A model generated the notes under the pieces. That model was not told the DNA's origin. It saw only the letters and a program-made list of their open reading frames with translations, and did no database searches. A DNA stretch of 64,000 nt from the NCBI GenBank assembly GCA_036497285.1, contig DASXJR010000104.1, positions 1 to 64,000 of the forward strand. Direction: 5' to 3'. Source of the stretch: RYN-133 sp036497285. GTDB lineage: Bacteria; Actinomycetota; Actinomycetes; Mycobacteriales; Jatrophihabitantaceae. Made by a program: the position numbers and the translations under genes. Shown here piece by piece: positions 8,843 to 19,525 of the stretch (positions are counted from its first letter, which is position 1; every line of letters begins with the position of its first letter).

Positions 8843-10021
8843 ATGCGAATGGCTACTCTGCGCCGCCGGTCGACCGGTTTGCCGGGCGTGAGCGGCGTCG
8901 CGCGGCTCGATCGCCGTACCACTCGGTTGGCAGGTCGGCTGCACCCAGGCGACATCGCCATCGTCGACCATGGCGACCTCGACCGGGTCTCCGCACAAGC
9001 GCTCGTCGCCGCACGTCCGGCCGCGATCATCAACGCCCAGCCCAGCATCTCCGGCCGGTACCCGAACCTCGGCCCCGAAGTCATCGTCGCCGCCGGCATC
9101 CCCCTGCTCGACAACGTCGGCACCGAGATCTTCGCCGCGATCAAGGAGGGCACCAAGATCCGCGTTGTCGGCGACGTGGTGCTCGTGGGCGAAGACGCGG
9201 TCGCCCAGGGCAGCGAGCAGTCCGCCGAGACGGTCGCAGCCTCGATGACCGAGGCGAAGGTGGGCCTGGCCACCCAACTGGAGGCCTTCGCCGCGAACAC
9301 CTCCGAGTACATGAGCCGCGAAAGCGACCTGCTGCTCGACGGCGTCGGCATTCCTGATGTCCGTACCGCGATCGCGGGCCGCCACGTCGTGGTGGTCGTC
9401 CGCGGGTTCGACGAGGCGAAGGAACTCAAGTCGCTCAAGCACTACATCCGCGAGTACAAGCCGGTACTCATCGGCGTCGACGGCGGCGCCGACGCGCTGC
9501 TCGACGCCGGTTTCAAGCCGCACATCATCGTCGGAGACATGGACGCCGTGTCCGACGCCGCGCTCGCGACGGGCGCCGAGGTCGTCGTGCACGCCTACCC
9601 GGACGGGCGGGCCCCAGGCCTTGCCCGCGTCCAGGATCTCGGCATCGACGCGGTGACCTTCCCGACCAGCGGCACCAGCGAGGACGTCGCCATGCTGCTC
9701 GCGGACGAGAAGGGTGCCGAACTCATCGTCGCCGTCGGCACGCACGCGACCCTGACGGAGTTCCTCGACAAGGGCCGGGCCGGGATGGCCTCGAGCTTCC
9801 TCACCCGGCTGCGCATCGGCGGCAGGCTCGTCGATGCCCGTGGCGTGATGCGGCTGTACCGCAACCGGATCTCGGCCGCCGCGCTGTTACTGCTGGTGAT
9901 CGCGGCGCTGCTTGCCGTCGCCGCCGCTCTGGCCGCGTCACACGTCGGGCGCAACTACCTGTCCGACATCGGCCATCAGTTCCAGGACGCCTACCACTGG
10001 ATACAGGACCTGTTCTCGTGA
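8843..10021 (+). CDS. steA: Cytokinetic-ring protein SteA
   Basis: A protein of about 392 aa matching Rv1697/SteA: GVARLDRRTTRLAGRLHPGD, then SGRYPNLGPE, and a thiamine-pyrophosphokinase-like fold (VDGGADALLDAGFKPHIIVG, then GDMDAVSD). One C-terminal membrane helix (about residues 341-365) precedes a short tail. In Corynebacterium, SteA and SteB form a divisome complex that regulates peptidoglycan cleavage through RipA. Several ATGs are possible (8825, 8843, 8849); 8843 is used because the conserved region begins soon after. The stop overlaps the next start by GTGA, which supports joint expression with steB. Confidence 0.9.
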   Translation: MRMATLRRRSTGLPGVSGVARLDRRTTRLAGRLHPGDIAIVDHGDLDRVSAQALVAARPAAIINAQPSISGRYPNLGPEVIVAAGIPLLDNVGTEIFAAIKEGTKIRVVGDVVLVGEDAVAQGSEQSAETVAASMTEAKVGLATQLEAFAANTSEYMSRESDLLLDGVGIPDVRTAIAGRHVVVVVRGFDEAKELKSLKHYIREYKPVLIGVDGGADALLDAGFKPHIIVGDMDAVSDAALATGAEVVVHAYPDGRAPGLARVQDLGIDAVTFPTSGTSEDVAMLLADEKGAELIVAVGTHATLTEFLDKGRAGMASSFLTRLRIGGRLVDARGVMRLYRNRISAAALLLLVIAALLAVAAALAASHVGRNYLSDIGHQFQDAYHWIQDLFS

Positions 10022-10932
10022 TCAGTTTTCGTTACCACGTCGTATCACTCGTCGCCGTCATCCTGGCCCTCGCGGTTGGCATCGTCGTCGGTACAACGGC
10101 CCTCAACGGGCCGATCACCAACGACTTACGCCACCAGGTCGACGGGCTGAAGAAGGACCGCAGCGATCTCGCCGCTCAGGTCAAGGCGCTGCAGGGCCAG
10201 GTCGACACGGCAGGACAGTTCGCGACCACCTTCGGCAACGCGGTCGTCGCGGACGCGCTGAAGGACCAGGAGGTGCTGATCGTGGCGCTGCCCGGAACCA
10301 GTTCCGGCACCCTCGACGGCATCGGCAACGAGCTCAGCGCAGCCGGCGCGAAGATCACCGGCCGGCTGGAGCTGGCCAACGCGTTCATCGATCCCGCCGA
10401 GGCCGACCCAGTGCTGTCGCTGGCGACAGGTTCGACCCGTCCGATGGACATCACCCTGCCTGAGACCAGCGACGCCCGCGTGCTCGCCGCCGCCATGCTC
10501 TCCTTCGTGCTGACCGGGAACGGCCAGCCGAGCGACCTGAATTCGGTGCTGAGCGGGTTCTCAGGCCTGCACATGATCAGCTCCGACCCCTCCGGCATCG
10601 AGCCGGCCAAGAACATCGTCGTGCTCGGCAACGGGGCACACCCCAAGGACGACTACGCCGGGCAGGCCGAGCTCGACCTCGTCTCGCAGCTGGCGGCCAA
10701 GGGCGGCAACGTCGTCGTCGCGGGCGACACGGAATCCGCACAGGGCAACGGCGTGATAGCGGGTGTGCGTAACGGGCCGTCCAAGTCGGCCGTGTCGACC
10801 GTCGACAACGCCGACACCCCGTTCGGACAGGTGTCGAGCGTGCTGGCGATGGCCGGTGCCGTCAACTCGCAGGTGGGGCACTACGGTACGGCTCAGGGGG
10901 CACAAGCACTGTTCCCGACGAAGACGAAATAG
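10018..10932 (+). CDS. steB: SteB/MctB family copper-transport/division protein
   Basis: A 304-aa protein (Rv1698 family, DUF3186). It has one N-terminal membrane helix (about residues 6-27, YHVVSLVAVILALAVGIVVG), a coiled coil (LRHQVDGLKKDRSDLAAQVK), then a secreted alpha/beta domain. M. tuberculosis MctB was described as a channel protein preventing copper accumulation, while the corynebacterial orthologue SteB works with SteA in cytokinesis. Coupling to steA by a GTGA overlap favours the division role here. The length is normal. Confidence 0.88.
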   Translation: MISFRYHVVSLVAVILALAVGIVVGTTALNGPITNDLRHQVDGLKKDRSDLAAQVKALQGQVDTAGQFATTFGNAVVADALKDQEVLIVALPGTSSGTLDGIGNELSAAGAKITGRLELANAFIDPAEADPVLSLATGSTRPMDITLPETSDARVLAAAMLSFVLTGNGQPSDLNSVLSGFSGLHMISSDPSGIEPAKNIVVLGNGAHPKDDYAGQAELDLVSQLAAKGGNVVVAGDTESAQGNGVIAGVRNGPSKSAVSTVDNADTPFGQVSSVLAMAGAVNSQVGHYGTAQGAQALFPTKTK

Positions 10933-10953
10933 CCGCGAGGAGGAGACCTGCCC

Positions 10954-11253
10954 GTGCAGTTTCCGCGTCTACCCGGCCTCGGCCGGCCACTGCGGACTCT
11001 TGCCGACCTCGCCGGGTTCATCCGCGATCGCCTGGCCGAGGTGGTGCCGCGCCGCAACAACGGTCCGAGAGCGCTGACAGACGGACCGAACGCAGCACAG
11101 GCCGCGACGGTCATCGTGGCTGCCGCTGCACCGTTCGCCCCGAGCTCCTTCGCCCGGGCCCGGCTGCTGCGGCAGATGCACGCCAGCGGGCTGCTCACAC
11201 AGCGCGAGACCGAGCAGGCCGAGCAGCTGCTCGGCGTGGCGCAGTCGGGCTGA
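10954..11253 (+). CDS. Hypothetical protein between steB and pyrG
   Basis: A 99-aa protein with no family recognised. It contains a short Ala-rich hydrophobic stretch (AATVIVAAAAPFAP, about residues 49-62) and a charged C-terminal helix (SGLLTQRETEQAEQLLGVA). A strong ribosome site CGAGGAGGAG lies just before GTG 10954, so it is probably translated. The 21-nt gap after steB suggests the same operon. Arg-rich segments (PRRNNGPRA) flank the hydrophobic part; membrane association is possible but not clear. Confidence 0.6.
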   Translation: MQFPRLPGLGRPLRTLADLAGFIRDRLAEVVPRRNNGPRALTDGPNAAQAATVIVAAAAPFAPSSFARARLLRQMHASGLLTQRETEQAEQLLGVAQSG

Positions 11254-11290
11254 CTACCCCGGGTCTCCGGAGATGTTAAGGTGGACTTCC

Positions 11291-13023
<1,733 letters not shown>

Positions 13024-13027
<4 letters not shown>

Positions 13028-13632
13028 GCGCTGACTTTCGTACCGTCGATTCGCGCACGTTGTTCCAGGGTCGGGTGATCTCGGTCCGCGAGGACACGGT
13101 GCAGATGCCGGACGGCTCGCGGGCCAAGCGCGAGATCGTGGCCCACATGGGTGCGGTGGTCATCGTCGCGATCGACGATGCGGACCAGATCGTCATGGTC
13201 AACCAGTACCGGCCCGCGGTCGGCGCGCGGCTGGACGAGCTGCCCGCCGGCTTGCTCGATGTGGCCGACGAACCCGCACCGCAGGCCGCCGCCCGCGAGT
13301 TGGCCGAGGAGGCTCAGCTGTCGGCGCGCACCTGGCACACGCTGCTGGACCTGCACTCGTCGCCGGGTTTCTCGGACGAGGCGGTACGCGTCTTCCTGGC
13401 ACGTGACCTGTCGCCGGCGCCGCGCCCCGACGGTTTCGTGGTCGAGCACGAAGAGATCGACATGAAGGTGAGCCGCCTACCGCTCGATCATGCGGTGCGC
13501 CGCGCGCTGGCCGGCGAGATCACCAACGCCGCCGCGGTCGCGGGGGTGCTCGCCGCCGCGGTGTCGCGGGCGGCGCAGTGGAGCGGGTTGCGCCCGGCGG
13601 ACGCGCCCTGGCCGACGAAGCCGGGACGGTGA
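13024..13632 (+). CDS. Nudix hydrolase, ADP-ribose pyrophosphatase (Rv1700-like)
   Basis: A 202-aa Nudix protein. The Nudix helix is AAARELAEEAQL, preceded by ELPAGLLDVADE; upstream strands carry VVIVAIDDADQIVMVNQYR, and SSPGFSDEAVRVFLARDL follows, typical of ADP-ribose pyrophosphatases. The M. tuberculosis counterpart at this place hydrolyses ADP-ribose to AMP and ribose 5-phosphate. Translation is coupled to both sides: ATGA with pyrG and GTGA with xerD. Confidence 0.9.
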
Positions 13633-14579
13633 CGGCCGGCTCGCGGTTGGGGCGCCGGCTGGAGCCGGCGCGGGTGGTGCGCGCCTACCTCGATCACCTG
13701 GCGGTCGAACGCGGCTCGGCGGCGAACACGCTCGAGTCCTACCGCCGCGACCTGGCCCGCTACGTGGCCTTCCTGGACGCCGGCGGGGTGAGCTCGATCG
13801 CCGATGTCGACGCCGCCAGGATCACCGACTTTCTCGCCTATCTGCGCACCGGTGACGGCGACCATCCACCGCTGTCGGCGTCCTCGGCCGCGCGTGCGGT
13901 GATCGCGGTACGCGGGCTGCACCGGTTCGCCCTGACCGACGGGCTGGTCGAGGTCGACGTGGCCCACGAGGTCCGTCCGCCGGCGGCGCCGCGCCGGCTG
14001 CCCAAGGCAATTCCGATCGAGGACGTGGAGCGTCTGCTCGACGCTGCGGGGTATGCCGGGACCGCGCTGGCACTGCGCGACCGGGCGCTGCTCGAGTTGC
14101 TGTACGCCTCGGGCGCCAGGATCTCCGAAGCGGTGGGTCTCGCCGTCGACGACCTGGACCTGCGCGAGCGCACCGTGCTGCTCACCGGCAAGGGGGGCAA
14201 GCAACGCCGGGTGCCGCTCGGCTCGTTTGCGGCGCGCGCGCTCGAGGCGTACTTGGTGCAGGCCCGCCCGTCCCTGATCTCATCCGGGACTGGAACGCCG
14301 GTGCTTTTCGTGAACTCGCGCGGCGGCGCGCTGTCGCGGCAGTCGGCGTGGGTCGTGCTGCGCACCGCGGCCGAGCGCGCCGGACTGGCGAGCGGGATCT
14401 CGCCGCACACGCTGCGGCACTCGTTCGCCACCCATCTGATGGAGGGCGGGGCGGACGTTCGGGTGGTTCAGGAGCTGCTCGGGCACGCTTCGGTGACCAC
14501 GACGCAGATCTACACATTGGTGACCGTTGACCGGCTGCGCGAGGTGTACGCGACCGCACATCCACGTGCGCTCGGGTGA
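13629..14579 (+). CDS. xerD: Tyrosine recombinase XerD
   Basis: A 316-aa site-specific recombinase that resolves chromosome dimers at dif with XerC and FtsK. It has an N-terminal SAM-like core-binding domain (VVRAYLDHLAVERG) and a catalytic domain with Arg in YASGARISEAVGL, the SPHTLRHSFATHL box, LLGHASVTTTQIYT and the nucleophile Tyr in that last motif. The open frame extends upstream, but GTG 13629 overlaps the Nudix stop (GTGA) and leaves a normal-length protein. The position pyrG-Nudix-xerD matches Rv1699-Rv1701. Confidence 0.93.
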   Translation: MTAGSRLGRRLEPARVVRAYLDHLAVERGSAANTLESYRRDLARYVAFLDAGGVSSIADVDAARITDFLAYLRTGDGDHPPLSASSAARAVIAVRGLHRFALTDGLVEVDVAHEVRPPAAPRRLPKAIPIEDVERLLDAAGYAGTALALRDRALLELLYASGARISEAVGLAVDDLDLRERTVLLTGKGGKQRRVPLGSFAARALEAYLVQARPSLISSGTGTPVLFVNSRGGALSRQSAWVVLRTAAERAGLASGISPHTLRHSFATHLMEGGADVRVVQELLGHASVTTTQIYTLVTVDRLREVYATAHPRALG

Positions 14580-14624
14580 GGTAGCCTCCGCTGGAACTCC
14601 GAATAGATGGAGGTACGACGCCTT

Positions 14625-15539
14625 ATGGATATGTCGACATCCACGGGTGACGGGTCAGGCGGCGGTGAACTGTTCACCGTGACACCCGCACCGTCGGCAG
14701 ATCCCGCGGTCGCGCGCAAGAAGCGCCAGCTGCCCGACCCGGTGCCGCTCGATCGGCACGGCCCGGCCCGCATCGTCGCCTTGTGCAACCAGAAGGGCGG
14801 CGTCGGCAAGACCACGTCGACGATCAACCTCGGTGCCGCGCTCGCGGAGGTCGGGCGCCGAGTGCTGCTCGTCGACTTCGACCCGCAGGGGGCGCTCTCG
14901 GTGGGCCTGGGGGTGCAGCCGCACCAGCTCGACCGCACCGCCTACAACCTGCTCATGGAGCGCGGCGTCACCATTGACGACGTCCTGCTGAAGACGAGCG
15001 TCGCCGGCATGGATCTGTTGCCGAGCAACATCGATCTGTCCGCCGCCGAGGTCCAGTTGGTGAACGAGGTCGCCCGCGAGCAGACGCTGGCCCGGGTGCT
15101 CGCCCCGGTGGCCGCGGACTACGACTTCGTGCTCATCGACTGCCAGCCGTCGCTCGGCCTGCTCACGGTCAACGCGCTGACCGCGGCGCACGGCGTGATC
15201 ATCCCGCTCGAGTGCGAGTTCTTCTCGCTGCGCGGCGTCGCGCTGCTGATCGACACCATTGACAAGGTGCGCGAGCGGCTCAACCCGGAGCTGAAACTCG
15301 ACGGCATCCTGGCGACGATGTACGACGGGCGCACCTTGCACGGTCGCGAGGTGTTCACGCGCGTTGTCGAGGCGTTCGGTGACACCGTGTTCGACACCGT
15401 CATCACCCGTACCGTCCGGTTCCCGGAGACGACCGTCGCGGGCGAGCCGATTACGAGCTGGGCCCCGACGTCGACCGGCGCCACGGCCTACCGGAATCTC
15501 GCGCGGGAGGTCCTCGGGCGGGCGGCGGCGAAATCGTGA
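14625..15539 (+). CDS. parA: ParA-family chromosome-partitioning ATPase (scpAB-linked)
   Basis: A 304-aa deviant-Walker ATPase. Walker A is CNQKGGVGKTTSTINL and Walker A' region VLLVDFDPQGALSVGLG, with Walker B DFVLIDCQPSLGLLTV. A Ser/Gly/Pro-rich N-terminal tail of about 40 aa precedes the domain. This is the scp-linked ParA (Rv1708 type), not the origin-linked Soj gene. A good ribosome site TGGAGGT (14608-14613) sits 11 nt before ATG 14625. The downstream gene overlaps it by GTGA, so the products are probably made in fixed proportion. Confidence 0.9.
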   Translation: MDMSTSTGDGSGGGELFTVTPAPSADPAVARKKRQLPDPVPLDRHGPARIVALCNQKGGVGKTTSTINLGAALAEVGRRVLLVDFDPQGALSVGLGVQPHQLDRTAYNLLMERGVTIDDVLLKTSVAGMDLLPSNIDLSAAEVQLVNEVAREQTLARVLAPVAADYDFVLIDCQPSLGLLTVNALTAAHGVIIPLECEFFSLRGVALLIDTIDKVRERLNPELKLDGILATMYDGRTLHGREVFTRVVEAFGDTVFDTVITRTVRFPETTVAGEPITSWAPTSTGATAYRNLAREVLGRAAAKS

Positions 15540-15943
15540 GTGCCCGACGAGCGAGTTTGCCCGGCGCTGCGGAGCTGTTCCGCACCACGTCCCAGCAGCC
15601 CGAGCCGGCGCCGCCGCCACCGCCGGTCCATCCAGGTGTCGGCGCGATCGCGTCGGTGCCCGACCAGGAGCGCCCAGCCCGCGCTGCACGTCCGTCCCGG
15701 CGCATGCGCGCGGTCGGTGAGCGCAGCCCGTCCGGCCGCGAACGGCACGACGAGAAGATCACCGTCTATTGCTCGCCGGAGGAACTGCTCGAGCTCGAGT
15801 CCGCAAGGCTGGCTCTGCGAGCCGAGCACGGCCTCGCCGTCGACCGCGGCCGGATCGTGCGTGAGGCGATCGCTGTCGTGCTCGCGGATCTGGAGGCGAA
15901 GGGGGAGTCGTCGATTCTGGTCCGTCGGCTGCGTCAGCTGTGA
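15536..15943 (+). CDS. Small ribbon-helix-helix-like protein coupled to ParA
   Basis: A 135-aa protein. The N-terminal 75 residues are Pro/Arg-rich and probably disordered. The C-terminal half reads as a strand followed by helices (KITVYCSPEELLELESARLA, then DRGRIVREAIAVVLADLEAK), the layout of a ribbon-helix-helix DNA-binding domain. It sits between parA and scpA with GTGA overlaps on both sides. This place suits a DNA-binding partner for the ParA ATPase, but that role is inferred from position and fold only; no characterised homologue is recognised. Confidence 0.7.
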   Translation: MSARRASLPGAAELFRTTSQQPEPAPPPPPVHPGVGAIASVPDQERPARAARPSRRMRAVGERSPSGRERHDEKITVYCSPEELLELESARLALRAEHGLAVDRGRIVREAIAVVLADLEAKGESSILVRRLRQL

Positions 15944-16827
15944 GCGGGTCGACCGACATCTCCGCCGAGGACGCCGTCGAGATCGAGCTGCTGTCGACGC
16001 AGCCGATCGACGACCCGAATGCCGCGGGCGGCGCCGGTGTCGCGCAGCGCGGATTCAGCGTGCGGCTGTCCAACTTCGAAGGCCCGTTCGACCTGCTGCT
16101 CAGCCTGATCACCCGGCGCCAACTCGACATCACCGAAGTCGCGCTCTCGCAGGTGACCGACGAGTTCCTGTCCTACCTGTCCGGTGCAGCCCGCTGGGAT
16201 CTGGGCCAGGCGACGGAATTCCTCGTCGTCGCAGCCACCCTGCTCGACCTGAAGACGGCCCGGCTGCTGCCTGCCGCCGAGGTGGACGACGACGAGGACC
16301 TCGCGCTGCTCGAGGCGCGCGACCTCCTCTTCGCCCGGCTGCTGCAGTACCGCGCCTACAAGCTCGCAGCGGCCTATCTCGCCGAGCTCGAGCGGGCGCA
16401 GGGACGTCGCTACGGCCGGGCGGTCGAGCTCGAACCGCGGTTCGCGGCGTTGCTGCCCGAGGTCGTGATCGGGTTGAACCCCCAGCAGTTCGCCGACCTC
16501 GCGGCCGCGGCGACGGCGCCGAGGCCGATCCCGACGGTGTCGGTCGACCACGTGCACGCGCCCAAGGTGAGCGTGCGGGAGCAGATGACGATCCTGCGTG
16601 CGCGGCTGCACCGGGGTGGCGCTGCGACCTTCCGCAGTCTGGCTGCCGACTGCACCTCGACGCTCGAGGTGGTCGGTCGCTTCCTCGCCGTGCTCGAGCT
16701 CTACCGTGAGGGTGTGGTCGCCTTCGATCAACTCGCGGCCCTGACCGAGCTGCGGGTGCGCTGGATCGGGACTGAGGACGCGGCGCCGCCGAGCGAGGAC
16801 GAGACCATCGACGAGGAGTACGGGTGA
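15940..16827 (+). CDS. scpA: Segregation and condensation protein A
   Basis: A 295-aa kleisin of the Smc-ScpAB condensin. The family N-terminus LSNFEGPFDLLLSLITRRQL is followed by DITEVALSQVTDEFL, then FLVVAATLLDLKTARLLP. The C-terminal winged-helix region contains LAVLELYREGVVAFDQL. An extra N-terminal segment of about 38 aa precedes the conserved part. It overlaps both neighbours by GTGA, and ScpA binds the SMC head while ScpB dimers bind ScpA. Confidence 0.93.
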   Translation: MSGSTDISAEDAVEIELLSTQPIDDPNAAGGAGVAQRGFSVRLSNFEGPFDLLLSLITRRQLDITEVALSQVTDEFLSYLSGAARWDLGQATEFLVVAATLLDLKTARLLPAAEVDDDEDLALLEARDLLFARLLQYRAYKLAAAYLAELERAQGRRYGRAVELEPRFAALLPEVVIGLNPQQFADLAAAATAPRPIPTVSVDHVHAPKVSVREQMTILRARLHRGGAATFRSLAADCTSTLEVVGRFLAVLELYREGVVAFDQLAALTELRVRWIGTEDAAPPSEDETIDEEYG

Positions 16828-17585
16828 GCGAGTCCGACGCTGCAGCCGAGGCCGCGACGCCGGCCGACGCGGCCAGCGCAGCGGAAGTGGCAACCGCTGC
16901 CGAGGCCGCGGCTGCGGAGGCCGCCGTCGCAGCAGAAGTCCCGGCGCCGGACGACTCAGTCGGCGAAGAGCTCGAGGAGCCCGCCGAGGCGGTTGAGGAC
17001 GCCCCCGATGCCGACGTGGACGCCGAGCAGATGGTGCTCACCGATCCGGCCGAGCTCGACCCCGCGGTCGAGGCGATCCTGTTCGTCGTGGACGCGCCGA
17101 TCGACGCGTCCACGCTGGCGGCGACCCTGCGGGTGCCCGTGCCCGATGTGACGGCGGCGCTCGACCGGCTGCGCGCCGGCTACGACGAGCGCGGTGCCGG
17201 GATCGAACTGCGCGAGGCGGCCGGGGGAGTGCGGCTCTACACCCGTGCGTCAGTGGCGCCGCACGTCGAGCGATTCCTGCAGGACGGGCAGCGCAGCAGG
17301 CTCTCGCAAGCAGCGTTGGAGACCCTGGCCGTGATCGCGTATCGCCAGCCCGTGACGCGGTCGCGGGTTTCGGCGATCCGCGGCGTCAACGTCGACGGCG
17401 TCGTGCGCACCCTGCTGTCGCGCGGCCTGATCGTCGAAGTGGGCAGCGACCCGGAGTCCGGCGCGGGACTGTTCCGCACCTCGGAGCTGTTCCTCGAACG
17501 GATGGGCATGCAGTCGCTGGACGAGTTGCCGTCACTGGCACCGATGCTGCCTGACATCTCCGGCCTGGAAAGCGACGAAATCTGA
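16824..17585 (+). CDS. scpB: Segregation and condensation protein B
   Basis: A 253-aa ScpB. The first 75 residues are an Ala/Glu/Asp-rich, strongly acidic extension, then the two winged-helix domains: LDPAVEAILFVVDAPIDAST, GGVRLYTRASVAPHVERFL, then SQAALETLAVIAYRQPVTRS and IRGVNVDGVVRTLLSRGLI. The C-terminus is short and acidic. The acidic head is longer than in B. subtilis ScpB but common in actinobacteria. Translation is coupled to scpA. Confidence 0.93.
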   Translation: MSESDAAAEAATPADAASAAEVATAAEAAAAEAAVAAEVPAPDDSVGEELEEPAEAVEDAPDADVDAEQMVLTDPAELDPAVEAILFVVDAPIDASTLAATLRVPVPDVTAALDRLRAGYDERGAGIELREAAGGVRLYTRASVAPHVERFLQDGQRSRLSQAALETLAVIAYRQPVTRSRVSAIRGVNVDGVVRTLLSRGLIVEVGSDPESGAGLFRTSELFLERMGMQSLDELPSLAPMLPDISGLESDEI

Positions 17586-17625
17586 AGTTGAGGTCGAGAC
17601 TCTGACAAGCGAGAACGAGCAGGGT

Positions 17626-18357
17626 GTGCGCCTGCAGAAGGTGCTTGCTGCTGCCGGCCTGGGGTCGCGCCGCGCCTGCGAGAACCTCATCGCTGCCGGC
17701 CGGGTGAGCGTCGACGGCGTGCCGGTCGAGCAGATGGGCCTGCGCATCGACCCGATGACCGCGGTGGTGCGGGTGGACGGCGCGCGCATCAACGTCCGCG
17801 ACGACCTGGTGTATCTCGCGCTGAACAAGCCGCGCGGCGTGCTGTCGGCGATGACCGACGACCGGGGTCGCCGCACGATCGGGCACCTGGTCGCCGACCG
17901 CATCGCGTCCGGCCGGCGGCTGTTCCACGTCGGGCGGCTCGACGCCGACACCGAGGGGCTGCTGTTGCTCACCAACGACGGCGAGCTCGCGCACCGGCTC
18001 ATGCACCCCTCGTTCGGGGTGGCCAAGACCTACCTGGCTACGGTGCCGGCGCCGATCGGACGCGGCGTGGCCAAGCAGCTGCGCGACGGCGTGGACCTCG
18101 AGGACGGTCCGGTGCGGGTCGACTCGTTCCGCGTGGTGCAGACCTCGGGCGGGCGGGCCATCGTCGAGGTGGTGCTCCACGAGGGCCGCAACCACATCGT
18201 GCGCCGGCTGCTCGACGCCGTCGGGCACCCCGTGCAGCGGCTGGTGCGCACCACCATCGGACCGGTGCACCTCGGCAGTCTGCGGGCCGGCGCGCTACGG
18301 GAACTGACTCGGGACGAACTCGCCGAGCTCCATCGATTAGTCGATAAAGAGCTTTAG
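17626..18357 (+). CDS. rluB: 23S rRNA pseudouridine synthase (RluB/RsuA family)
   Basis: A 243-aa protein with an N-terminal S4 domain (RLQKVLAAAGLGSRRACENL) and a pseudouridine-synthase domain with the catalytic Asp in FHVGRLDADTEGLLLLTNDG. The motifs LNKPRGVLSAMTD and HEGRNHIVRRLLDAVGHPV are typical. RluB modifies U2605 of 23S rRNA in E. coli; a target in this organism is inferred. No in-frame start lies between an upstream stop and GTG 17626. The gene order scpA-scpB-rluB is standard. Confidence 0.9.
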   Translation: MRLQKVLAAAGLGSRRACENLIAAGRVSVDGVPVEQMGLRIDPMTAVVRVDGARINVRDDLVYLALNKPRGVLSAMTDDRGRRTIGHLVADRIASGRRLFHVGRLDADTEGLLLLTNDGELAHRLMHPSFGVAKTYLATVPAPIGRGVAKQLRDGVDLEDGPVRVDSFRVVQTSGGRAIVEVVLHEGRNHIVRRLLDAVGHPVQRLVRTTIGPVHLGSLRAGALRELTRDELAELHRLVDKEL

Positions 18358-18379
18358 CGGTATAGCGATAGGAGTGGGC

Positions 18380-18742
18380 ATGGCGGTGCGGGCGATCCGG
18401 GCGGCGATCCAGATCGACGGGAACGAGCGCGACCTCATCCTCGAGGGCGCCTCGGAGTTGGTGCGCGAGATGCTGCGGCGCAACCATCTGAGCAATGACG
18501 ACCTGATCAGCATCGTGTTCACCGCGACCCCGGATCTGAACGCGGAGTTCCCGGCATACGCCGCCCGGCTCATGGGCATGACCGACGTGCCGCTGCTGTG
18601 CTCGACCGAGATCTCGGTGCCCGGCGCGATGCCGCGCGTGCTGCGATTGCTGGCGCACGTCGAGACGCAGCTGGCCCGGAGCGAGATCGCGCACCCGTAC
18701 CTGCGCGGGGCCGCAGCCCTGCGCCGCGACCTCCCCCAGTGA
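18380..18742 (+). CDS. aroH: Chorismate mutase, AroH type
   Basis: A 120-aa monofunctional AroH-class chorismate mutase, which converts chorismate to prephenate for Phe/Tyr synthesis and works as a trimer. Family features are VRAIRAAIQIDGN at the start, VFTATPDLNAEFPA, VPLLCSTEISVPGAMPRVLR (active-site Glu and Arg) and HPYLRGAAALRRDL near the C-terminus. ATG 18380 has AGGAG 5 nt upstream. M. tuberculosis lacks this class at this location, so the insertion between rluB and cmk differs from the mycobacterial order. Confidence 0.92.
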   Translation: MAVRAIRAAIQIDGNERDLILEGASELVREMLRRNHLSNDDLISIVFTATPDLNAEFPAYAARLMGMTDVPLLCSTEISVPGAMPRVLRLLAHVETQLARSEIAHPYLRGAAALRRDLPQ

Positions 18743-18853
18743 CCCGCCTGCCCGTGCTCGGGCGATGGTAGTCGCGCGGGTGCCGGCCAGGTTGGACCTC
18801 GAGGTGACCCGTAGGCGCAGCCGACCGCTGAGACGTCCGTATTCTGGTTAGTC

Positions 18854-19525
18854 GTGAGTACGCAGCCCGGCTTTGCCGGCGTCGTGGCCATGGACGGCCC
18901 GTCGGGGACCGGAAAGTCGACGGTCGCCCGCGGCCTCGCGACCCGTCTCGGAATCCGCTATCTCGACACCGGAGCGATGTACCGCGCGGCCACGGTTGCC
19001 GTGCTGCGCGCCGGCGTCGACCCGAACGACGCCGACCAGGTGGCCAAGGTCGTCCGCGACGCGCGGATCGAGATCGGCACCGACCCGTCCACACCGCGGG
19101 TGTGCCTGGACGGCACGCCGGTCGACGTGGAGGTCCGCTCGGCCGAGGTGACCGCCTCGGTGAGCGTGGTCTCAGCCGTACCGGCTGTCCGCGAGCGGCT
19201 CGTTGCGGCACAACGGACGCTGATCGAGGACGGCCCGATCGTGGTCGAGGGCCGCGACATCGGCTCGGTGGTCTGGCCACAGGCGTGGCCGAAGGTGTTC
19301 CTGACCGCGAGCTCGCTCGTGCGCGCCCGACGGCGCGCCGGCGAGCTCGGTGACGCGGACGTCGCGGCGGTGGCCGCCGACATCGAGCGCCGCGACCGGC
19401 TGGACAGCTCGCGGGCGACCAGCCCGCTGGCCCAGGCCGAGGATGCCGTCGTCCTCGACACGACAGATCTAGAAATTGATGAAGTGATAAGCCGACTTGT
19501 CGACATGGCGATCCACGATGGTTGA
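18854..19525 (+). CDS. cmk: Cytidylate kinase
   Basis: A 223-aa (d)CMP kinase. The P-loop is AMDGPSGTGKSTVARGLA, followed by YLDTGAMYRAAT and VVEGRDIGSVVWP, and the lid region RRDRLDSSRATSPL with the conserved Arg residues. The start is GTG 18854. Its end overlaps der by 8 bp, as in many actinobacteria. Confidence 0.94.
   Translation: MSTQPGFAGVVAMDGPSGTGKSTVARGLATRLGIRYLDTGAMYRAATVAVLRAGVDPNDADQVAKVVRDARIEIGTDPSTPRVCLDGTPVDVEVRSAEVTASVSVVSAVPAVRERLVAAQRTLIEDGPIVVEGRDIGSVVWPQAWPKVFLTASSLVRARRRAGELGDADVAAVAADIERRDRLDSSRATSPLAQAEDAVVLDTTDLEIDEVISRLVDMAIHDG

Noticed and set aside
5621..9745. 1374-codon minus-strand frame opposite tlyA, nadK, recN and steA
   Set aside because: Codon shadow caused by high third-position GC; the plus strand has four well-known genes.
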